Of a stretch of DNA of 64,000 bases, positions 55,355-64,000 are shown piece by piece. How positions within the stretch are numbered: position 1 is the stretch's first letter; each line of letters opens with the position of its first letter. The position numbers and the translations under genes are program-made. Source of the DNA: Grifola frondosa. Taxonomy: Eukaryota > Basidiomycota > Agaricomycetes > Polyporales > Grifolaceae. Location of the stretch: assembly GCA_001683735.1 (NCBI GenBank), contig LUGG01000009.1:1364001-1428000 (forward strand). Direction: 5' to 3'. Below the pieces are notes generated by a model. The model searched no databases. It saw only the letters and a list, made by a program, of their open reading frames with translations, and was not told the origin of the DNA.

Positions 55355-56811
55355 TTAATACCGACCAGTCTCAAGGATCGCCTCTAATTCAGGTTTGATG
55401 CTTGCAATGAGGTCCGCCGTCTTCCTTTCCGGCTTTCACCCAATCGCACGCGAACGCTCTGCGCGGCATCGAGAATTCTGCGCGTTCAGATTCCCGGCTG
55501 TGGCAAAATCGATAAATTATTAGCTTAGTTACGTGTGACGCAAAATGTGTTGTGCAGCGCTCACCCCTCCGAAGAATTTGTCGAGTTCTTCGTCGTTGAA
55601 TGACGAAGGCTCCGCTGTTTTTGATTTTCCTGCGTCTTTCAGAGCCACTCCCACAGCGTCCGCGATGTCGGACAGGACGTATTCGTCGTTCTCGCCGAAG
55701 TAGAAGCCCTCGCGCCCGTGGCCGATGGGTCTCCCTTCCATGACGTTGTCAAAAATTACTCGATACAGATCCGCAGCTGCGGGTGTAATAAGTGGCAGGA
55801 CTTCACCGGATCAAATGTTATAACGTACTGACTTTCGTCGATGTGTACGTCCGGCCAGATATTCTTCCCCTCGCCAATCATGCCAGCCTGCCCACGAGCT
55901 AGACCCGCCTTGATGAGCTGGGGCATTGGGCAGAGTAGGGATTTATGATGCCAGTATCGACGAGCGGACCGGTCGCAATTCCAAAGATCGTCGACGGCAG
56001 TATGATATATGACTTGAGATGACCTGAAGAGGCTTGCAGATTAGCGACTGCTGGATCATCAGGTGTCAAATCGCTTACCTTTTGCATCCGCATCCACGAT
56101 CATAAGGTCTACATTTCGGTGCACCTGCATGGGCGCCAGAGTCTCAATTTGATCAGGGTCCGTGTCATAGTAAATCGCGTCAGAGGCGAACATTCCAGCG
56201 GCATGATCAGTGAGCACCTCTTGCATAAATTTCAGTATTCGGATATTTCACATTATTTACTCCAGTACAGCTTAGCTGTGCCAGACTAGGAATAATTCGC
56301 AAAGGGGAAAGTAAGATCAGATTTTCGTCATTGAAAGACCAACGTGAAAACGTACCGTGTGTATCACAATGGGAGCAAACCCAGATGCATCATGCCGCTT
56401 CTTCATGCCGTTCACAATAGCTGTGATCGCAGGCAGATCATCCGCATCTGCCTATATCGAGCAATGAAACCAACAATCTGCTACTCCCTTTGATTGTCCC
56501 GGTTTGCACTTACGCAAGATATGATCACGTCCGCCTGGCTGGCGAGAGACTCTAGTTGGTCAAGGTCTTGCAGCGAGCCGACGACGGCCTTGAGCCCGAA
56601 CGATTCGAGTTTTTTGGCCTTGTCTGCGGAGCGGACGAGCACTGTGATATCGAAATTGGACGCGTTTGGGTGTTGGATGAAGCGAGTGAGGACGGTGCCC
56701 CCGATATATCCTACATCGAAGTCGTGTCAAGGGTTGTCTATCGAAGTGTTCCTTGTTATTCTCGCACCTGTAGCTCCGGAAAAGAAGATAGTCGTCTTAC
56801 TGTCCGGACAT
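55355..56811 (-). pseudogene. Tandem paralogue of the Rossmann gene, probably broken
   Basis: Same exon order and text as the gene at 53597-55053: SKTTIFFSGATGYIGG, LTRFIQHPNASNFDITVLVR, KKLESFGLKAVVGSLQDLDQ, DADDLPAITAIVNGMKKRHD, IYYDTDPDQIETLAPMQVHR, LKSYIILPSTIFGIATGPLV and GREGFYFGENDEYVLSDIAD. Two lesions are visible. The ATG at 56811 is one base out of frame with the Rossmann strand (ATG TCC GGA CAG TAA). Near the C-terminus the conserved IGW-x-P reads IGG-stop (TGA at 55436-55438) where the neighbour has Trp (TGG). Otherwise conservation is high, so loss was recent or the first defect is a sequence error. Confidence 0.7.
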
Positions 56812-56829
56812 TTTGATGGTAGTATAAAG

Positions 56830-58530
56830 AGTACTGAGAGATATGGGGTTGACTTCGGATGCAGCAAACCGTATCTTTATTCCCATTAAATAGCTGTCGT
56901 TGACGCTGGTATATGCTGAACCTTCGCATTGAGTCCGTTAGTAAGATGTCTCGTTTGTCAGTGCCAAGGAGAGTTGCGTCGTTAGCTGGAGTTTGGTAAG
57001 CCTCTTAGACATCTTGAGCTTAAGATGTTTACATCGATGAATCACCGCCGCTCGCGGGAATAGATGGTCTCCTTGTTTTCAAGAAGAGCACCCACTTGTC
57101 AGTGCCGACAAATGAGACGCGTCGTGTCACAAGCAATGTCACGCCCATCCCTGTGGACGCATTCTGTGAATGCAAAAAGCAGGGCCTTCAATATTCCATA
57201 TTCAATAATGACAGTTGAACTCATGAATTGTAAATTTCGCATTCCCCGAGGCACTGTCCGACAGCAAAATGAAACGCTGTCGCTCTAAGTTTTACCCAAG
57301 CCACCTGGATACAAATAAGACGTGAGAAAAGTTTGGATTCGTTTAAAAGACCATATGAACATGGACGACACCGTTTGTTGACAACAGGACATCAGTGAGA
57401 TCACTGTACTCGCAGCAGTTGCTTCAATATATATAAGTGAGGCGTGCACATTCGTAAACAATCATGCATTTGAAGGTGTGAGCGCACCAATGTATAAAAG
57501 GCTCGCACTGCTGAGCTATTAGCACCGAGTCGCTGAAAGGTTTGAGCCAAAGAGGATCCCCGTCGAACACGAGTTTAAGCCTTGGGGTATCTGTAGGACG
57601 GCGATGAGAAAAGGCCGATGATGAACTCTGGCTTCGGCAAGCCGGCTAGTACCATTGGCAACTTGGTCCTTTCGGATAAGCAATAAGTAGCAGTGATCTG
57701 GAGCAAAGCGTCCCACTTCGCAAACGTCAGTTTATGTTGCAGTGCATCCCAAATCATACTTCGTTCCCTGCTGTTCAAGTTGACTACCTAACACCATCTT
57801 GAGAGGAATGCGGTGGCCCTCCAAGGAGATATGGAGCCGATTAAAGATCATCTGAAGACTTGTACAAAGCAACTAGAACAACACAGCGGCGCGGTTCCAG
57901 TGGCTCTAGTAAATTCAGCAAGAAAGTAGGTGCATCTCTGAACCAGTCCTGAAAAGTTACCACTGAGGATAGTATACTCGCTGGAAATCGGCCATGGCTG
58001 CCGCAGCCATCAGCAAGGCTGACTGATACTGATCGTCGCGACAACAGTCCATTCTTGTCCACTCCGGCGATTGATTCGCGCCACTTCCAGACGTTGACGG
58101 TATTGCAAGCAGTATCGAGACTTCAACGACATCGACGTTCCCAAAGAAAGTGGACCATAGCCACGCGTGCCGACGAGGAAACACGAGCTCACAGCGTCCA
58201 GCGCCAACGGCCAGGTACCAAGCTCTATAGGTAGGTCACCACCACACTGTTCGGGCAGAGCGTACGCAAGAGTTGCGCATACATTTATATGCATGCCTTC
58301 GTTTCTCGTGTGCATAAGTCATCGGACAGGATGTTCCTAACATGTGTTCGAGCAGGTTCGAGGAGAAAGCGCATGCTCGTGGCCATATACGACTATCATA
58401 TAGCCGCAGTCGTGACCTCTTCCAAGGTACGTCGCATTTTTCCATCATTGACTCTTCTCGAGCGCCTGGTCGACCACTAATCACTGTTCATTCCCATGCA
58501 AGCGCTTTCATCTCCTATTCCAACGTCGCT
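56830..58530. other. No confident gene
   Basis: Several small overlapping open frames on both strands (notably minus 57519-57778 and 58010-58315) show no domain and no consistent splicing. The part just before 58530 may be the 5' untranslated region and promoter of the transcription factor. Confidence 0.4.
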
Positions 58531-61500
58531 ATGAACACTGGGTGGTCTCAGTCGCAGCTACCGCCGCAGGCCCCTCAGCTTCAGCTCGAGCACGAATATG
58601 ACATGGATCCTGGACAATTCGACGTTCTCCAAGGCGGCATTAACCAGCATTATGATCGGCGTCCAGCTCAGCAAGCCCAGAATGCTAGATTCCCCACCTA
58701 CTCCCAATCATTCGGCGGAACTCCACAGCAGATATTCTCTTTCGTCAATCCTCAAGTTCCCCAAATTAATCCTTCATTTGCCACCAATCTGTTTTACCCC
58801 GGGAGCAGTAACGATACGACGCGGAATCAGTCTTCTCAGTCATTCCCGGTTTATGGCCGCCCTACAGCTGCCACGCAGCAAACGCCCTCGAATGTAAACT
58901 TCTATGGAGGCGACGATTCTAGGTTACAGTATCCGTCTCTCAGCTCTGATGTTCGCATCAGCCAACAACCCCGTGCAGCGCTGGAATCAAATATAAATCC
59001 GTCAGGTCGCAGTCTTCCGAGGTTTGACAGGAATGGTGGTTCGCAGTCGATCTTCACCCCTGCTTTCGACCCCGCTTTTGCCTCATTAGATGCGCAACGG
59101 GAGGACGTTGCTTTATTCTCCGCAGGCCGCGCCTCTACTAGTGAGCAGTTGACGGGGATGCATGTCGCGAAGAGACCGCGAGGGGATGACGGAGATGGAG
59201 ATGGTGGCGTTGAAAACGATGGAGATGGTCTGTCGGACAATGGAGTGCAAGGCAAGACGGAAGGATCGAAGACTAAGCCGTGAGCACATAGCTTCTTTGA
59301 AATGTATTCGCCAAGCTGATGGATTTATGGAGTCCTGGTGCATGTGCAAGATGCAAGGGATTGAAGGTAATTAGATCTTGTTACGATGAATATGGCTTGT
59401 AGACCTACTTCTGGTGTCTCATACTTCATATAGGTCAGATGCGAGTTCAAAACCGATCCTGATACCTGCAAGCGCTGCCTCAATGGCGGCCATGAATGCA
59501 TTATACCTGGTCGGAAGAAGCGCAGAGCGCCTCCGTGAGTGATTAACAAAATGTCTGTAGTACCGACCTGATGCGCTGGGATGTCCGGTATGTCGAACAG
59601 AAAACGGGAGCTTCTGCTGGGCCAAATCAGAGAGCAAGCTGCGAAGATCGAGACGCTCATACAGCAGCTTGAAGAAGCCAATCGACGGGCCAACCAGGTA
59701 GCTTCCAACCAAGCTAACGCTCCGTCCCCTACGCACTCGAACACCACCACTGACCTCCCGTCTTCGATCTCTATTGCCACTGGCGAACTCACCGCGTCAG
59801 ACATCGGCACGCCCGAGGCACCTCGGAGTACATCACGAAGCCGGACGTCCTTAACTGGATCGCGAAGGCGAAGGAGTCGATTGAGGCGTTCGGCGGGTAT
59901 ATCAACATGGGCGGGCCGGGTGTCACGAAGGAGATGTTGGGGGGAGATTCGATTGGCATCGACGATGTCAGCGATCCGGACGAGACGGAGTACGAGATCT
60001 CTGTGGAGAATGTTGATGGGGAGGTGAGTGAGGCGGACGGCGCGGGACGCGACGAGGGTGTAGAGAGCGAGCGGGCCATGAGCGGGGACGAAGATATTGG
60101 AACTGGCAGCGGATGGACTCGCAGTCATACGTCACGCGGCAGCAGCGGGACACAGAAGTTGGCCTCCCTCCCCTGCGAGGCTACGCCAATCGGCTTAATG
60201 GCGAACCTCAGCCTGAAAAAGAATCGCCGGCGACACTCCAGCAGGAGCCGTAGCGAGGCTAGCGCGGATGAACAGGATGAGCCTGTTGGACTGGCAAATG
60301 ACGATTATTTTAGACCGAGTAAGTGTCACGTACTTCAGGCTAAATGTGTACAAATGAGGTACGACTTTCCTTCCTAGGCCCTAACGCAGAGCATCCTATC
60401 TCATACGCGAAGCATCAAACCCCGTATATCTTGAGAAACGGATTGGTTAGTCCCGCTGACGTAGAGCAATTGTTCAAAATGTGCGTATATCTTTGTTGCT
60501 ATCATCGTCATCAATAGATATTCACCATATTATTCGCCAGATACTTTGATTACATGAATTGTTCGCTGTCCCTGCTAGATCCAGTGCTGTATACTGCGCA
60601 GAAGACATACTGGCGTAGTCCTTTCTTGTTTACTGTTAGTGAGTATCCTGCCCCTTTTTTGCCCTCGGCATGCAATGCTGAATTTCAACCAGTCTGTGCG
60701 ATCGCTTCGAGGCACTATGCTTCGCGACCAGAATTGCATCCGCAAGCTATGAACTGCGCACGGCTGGCTGCGGGTACGGCTCTTATCGGTGGTCAAAAAA
60801 GCGTCGAAGTCGTTCAAGCTTACATCCTTTTGAGCTTGTACCCTGTGCCTGCGCGAAATTGGGAAGATGACCGATGCTGGATTTACTTAGGCTTGGCTAT
60901 TCGGTAAGCACTTGATATGCCGAGCCAACGTTGTCGGTTTGAACCCCCATCTTCGATTATAGGATGGCTACAGACCTCAACCTTCACCACCCGAATACAG
61001 CTCAGTTTGAAAACGAGCTATATGCACGCGAGATGCTGAACCGTACACGCACTTGGTTGAATTGCTTCAATGTTGATCGCTCCATGGCCTCCCAGTATGG
61101 AAAGGCCCCGGTCATCAATAACTTGGACTATATCGCCAATCATTCTGAATTCTGGTGGAATAGTTCCCCATACAATATACCGGGATTCGACGTTCATCTT
61201 TGTGCATACAACGCAGAGCTTAAGGTCATAGCAGACTACCGTTCAAGGATCTTTAACGATCCGAACCACCCGGTCGGTCTGAACAAGGTCGGTCGTGCGA
61301 CTTTACGGAGACCCCCTTCTGATTGCTATGATCATGTAGAGCCTCGATATTGCCCAGCTGGCGAGCGAGGTAGACGATACCCTAGCTCGGCTATGGGAAA
61401 CCTGGAGCGCTCGGATCCGCGAGACGAAAATTGACACACCGCACAGCAGGTTCCGGATGGGTTTGCTGAAGTTGGCGTACAGTTATGCACGGATGACCGT

Positions 61501-62553
61501 GTTGTCTTTTGCATTCCAGCAATCGTTCGGCAAGACTTCCAGTTCAGAAATGGGCCAGGCGTTTTTGTGGCGGGTGCGTTCACCGATGCGCCTTTGAACA
61601 AATTATATCGACTCATGTTTTGCAGTGTTTGCGCGCTGCTACTGACGTAGCGACGGCGGCGTTGCATGATGTTGGAATTCCCAGCCAAAGTAAGGCACTT
61701 GCAGATAGATGATAGTTCTCATCCTGACATTCTTTTGTAGGAATTTTTATGAGTCACGGTCCTGAAGCCCAAAGCGTGTTCATGACTTTTGCATGCGCTT
61801 TCCTCATCAAGGTTGATGACAGTCCTATTTTCCGCGCTGGCATGTGGCTGACACGCCCTCACAGTTGCTATCACCCAAGTTCGCTTCCTATCTTAGCAGG
61901 GAGAAACGTTTAGAAATTCGAAACCTGGTTGAGCAAGTCTCCGATCTTCTTGGCTCCCCAGAAGTGGCTGTCGACGATCGTCATGGTCCGAAGCTATACT
62001 CCCGTTTCCTCAAAGGACTTCTTTCCACTCCATTAGCGAGGATCGATCATTCCCCAGGTGCTGTGAAGCGAGTGCCGAAATCTAATTCGGCATCACGACC
62101 ACCTTCTCGTTCTGATAATGTTCCAGAGACTGCATCTGCCAGGCAGTCATTGTCCCCTCCTCCCGCCCGGCCGAGTCCGCAATCCTTGCCCGCTTCACTT
62201 TCGCCACCTCCCGCGGATCCGCTGGCCCATATACCAATGGGGATGGCTAGATCATTCCCTTCACACATAGGGCTTCCAGACGACAATGTTTCGAACATAG
62301 ATTTCGGCGCATCTGAATTCTATTCGCCTCCCCTACCATTCGACGCTGAATTGTTGCAGTCTATGCAGTCACTCACCGGTTCTGGTTGGCCGGATATGGT
62401 TATACCTGGTAAGCTGAGCATTGATGTTACTCTTACCCATCTTCGTGACCGACACATCCCAATCTAGGATTTAGCTGGATGGAGAATCTACAGCCCGATG
62501 CGGATGTACAAATGCGATTTGACCCGTCTGTGGGGATCAACTCCAGTTCATAG
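58531..62553 (+). CDS. Zn2Cys6 fungal transcription factor
   Basis: ATG 58531 (MNTGWSQSQLPPQAP), chosen because the frame upstream is not protein-like. A Gln/Ser/Pro-rich N-terminus of about 250 residues ends in an acidic Gly/Asp run. The binuclear cluster is split by an intron: ACARCKGLK, then VRCEFKTDPDTCKRCLNGGHEC (CX2CX6C...CX2CX6C). RKKRR follows, then a leucine-rich dimerisation helix (LLLGQIREQAAKIETLIQQL). The fungal regulatory domain follows: VLNWIAKAKESIEAFGGY, ANDDYFRP, SLSLLDPVLYTAQKTYWRSP, RPELHPQAM, WIYLGLAIRMATDLNLHHP and WWNSSPYNIP. The C-terminal Ser/Pro-rich part ends MRFDPSVGINSSS-stop at 62553. About ten short introns are needed. It is nuclear; the target pathway is unknown. 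A frame join near 59790-59830 is uncertain. Confidence 0.85.
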
Positions 62554-62734
62554 AGTCGTTAGAATACGGTGCGCTTCCTCTATCTCGGTCTATCTTCTGT
62601 GGCCTTGTATTATCTTGTTTGTGATCCGCCATGTCGTCTCGAAATGTATTGTTCACTGCTAGTATGTATCTATAGACTAGCTATAATCAGAAGTGTCAAA
62701 AGCCCGTCGTTATTCTGTTCGGATCATCCGTCAT

Positions 62735-64000
62735 CTATTCCACCTGGAAACCGGTCTGTCTTCGGATAGATTTCTGAATCTCCTCTAGTGTAATGCCGCT
62801 TCTTTCACACATCCCGCGGAAGATGCTATTTTCCATGCCGAAAAGATTCAACGGGGTGTCAAATTCCTGCACAGAAGGTCAGCTGTGTTTCGAAGCTCAA
62901 CCAGCATTGAACAGTCTCTTACAGCTATATTCCCCGCCTCTAAAACCAATATTCTGTCATAAGAGACGATGGTACGCAACCGATCTAGATGGGATGAGAC
63001 ATGCAAAATGAATGAAAATTTTAGGAAACCTACGTGCTATACACAGCAGTGTTTTGTGGCTGAATTGGGTCTGAATTGTGTGTTGAATCTTCGCGTCGGT
63101 CTCCAGATCCACAGATGCCCTGTTACAGTGATACTAAGTTGTGTGCGCGATCCACAAAGGTCGTACTAACGTTGCTTCGTCCAAAACTGAGATCCAGATA
63201 TTGTTAAGACAAACAGAGGGTTAAATCGGACAACTACTCACCAACAACTTGACTGTCCTTTACCAGTGCACGCGCAAGACTCAACAAGCTTCTCTCTCCT
63301 ACGCTCAGGTTAGCACCTTCTCCTTCAATGATGGTATCGAGGTTGAAGCGAGCGGTCGGAGTACGTGTTCCATCGAGGGTTTCGTCTTCCTTTGCATCTT
63401 GCGACTCGATCAAGAATGATCGATGGAGAGCATCCCAAAGCTGGGCATCGGTCTACAAGTGAGAACGAACATGCCATCAGGAATTGCACGTCAAAGGAAT
63501 CAAACGACTGACATAAAGATCGAATGGATCTAAGTTAGACCGAATTGTGCCTGTAATGACTACTCAGTGATGATGTCCTGCAAAAAACTGAAGAACAAAT
63601 CATACCACTGAACAGCAGTGGCTAGAGGTAATCGTTCGGTCAGTCGACGACGCATCCATGGAATTCAAGAAAGTACAAACATCTTGGGGAATAATGGAGA
63701 TCTTCGACCGAAGATCTTTGAGTCCAATAGCGGAAATATCGACACTGTCACGACTGCATGAGCATAGAGGAATGACGAGAGTTCGGGCGTTTTACCCATC
63801 AAGATGTATAGAACCTCCTGACAACTCTACGATGCGGAAAAGAGCCAACATCAAAGTAGATTTCCCAGCACCAGTCCTAAGAAGGCCTCAGGAACGGATC
63901 ACAGAAGGATAAGGGTTCGCACACCTTCCAACAACGCCAACTTTCTCGCCGCCTCTGATATTCAAAGACAGACCTTTCAAAACGTAAGGCAAACCTGGTC
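62735..64000 (-). CDS. ABCC (MRP/Yor1-like) ABC transporter, C-terminal nucleotide-binding domain; partial
   Basis: The gene enters from the right edge and ends at TAG 62737-62735. Exons joined by short introns give [19 protein letters not shown] and [20 protein letters not shown] (Walker A). [20 protein letters not shown] (Q-loop) follows, joined across two introns. [20 protein letters not shown] is the ABCC signature with Glu in the LSVGE variant. [20 protein letters not shown] is Walker B with the catalytic Glu, and [20 protein letters not shown] contains the switch His. The end is [10 protein letters not shown]. This is nucleotide-binding domain 2 of a full-length exporter; ABCC proteins move organic anions, conjugates or drugs across plasma or vacuolar membranes. 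Its 3' end faces that of the transcription factor, 182 bp apart. Confidence 0.9.

Noticed and set aside
57519..58315. A gene on the minus strand
   Set aside because: Several small frames, but no consistent splicing and no recognisable domain.

Overview
The window is fungal nuclear DNA, almost certainly from an Agaricomycete (mushroom-forming basidiomycete). The reasons are short GT-AG introns (about 45-60 nt) in nearly every gene, a Zn2Cys6 transcription factor, an ABCC transporter, and transposon families known mainly from Agaricomycetes: a KDZ transposase linked to a TET/JBP dioxygenase, and chromodomain Ty3/gypsy elements. I see no tRNA, rRNA or CRISPR. Species cannot be named from sequence alone.

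Layout. Positions 1-23 kb are an AT-rich, CpG-poor graveyard of old repeats: a decayed unknown gene, a solo LTR with its target-site duplication (TSD), a broken DIRS/Ngaro-like retroelement, a large decayed transposase with a companion gene, three copies of a hAT-type MITE (two with perfect 8-bp TSDs), and two related decayed genes. From about 23.17 to 49.60 kb lies one giant DNA transposon bounded by GC-rich inverted repeats (55/62 identical by eye). It carries a KDZ transposase and, 100 bp upstream on the same strand, a TET/JBP-type 2-oxoglutarate/Fe(II) DNA dioxygenase. It also carries at least five accessory genes: a small acidic protein, an HMG-like/basic protein, a repeat protein, a cysteine-cluster protein and a coiled-coil protein. 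A 7.9-kb chromodomain Ty3/gypsy element with nearly identical LTRs and TSD ATGTC sits inside a coding exon of the KDZ transposase. From about 51 to 64 kb the DNA is GC-richer, ordinary and gene-dense: a single-pass membrane protein, two tandem NAD(P)-binding Rossmann genes (one broken), a Zn2Cys6 transcription factor, and the 3' half of an ABCC-type ABC transporter.

The most interesting signal is the giant KDZ element. The heptamer CCGGAGC/GCTCCGG and close variants recur throughout it, in terminal arrays, introns and coding sequence, yet are rare in the flanks and in the nested retrotransposon. The element has kept CpG while the old repeats to its left have lost it and carry premature TGA codons where CGA (Arg) is expected. 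A self-encoded TET/JBP enzyme acting at a CpG-containing address word would explain both facts. This is a hypothesis; KDZ-TET/JBP linkage itself is known in fungi.

Caution on quality: single-base frame breaks occur in several unrelated genes (nested pol, KDZ transposase twice, the membrane protein, one Rossmann gene), several of them at short homopolymers. Some may be assembly errors rather than biology. Exon boundaries were read by eye.
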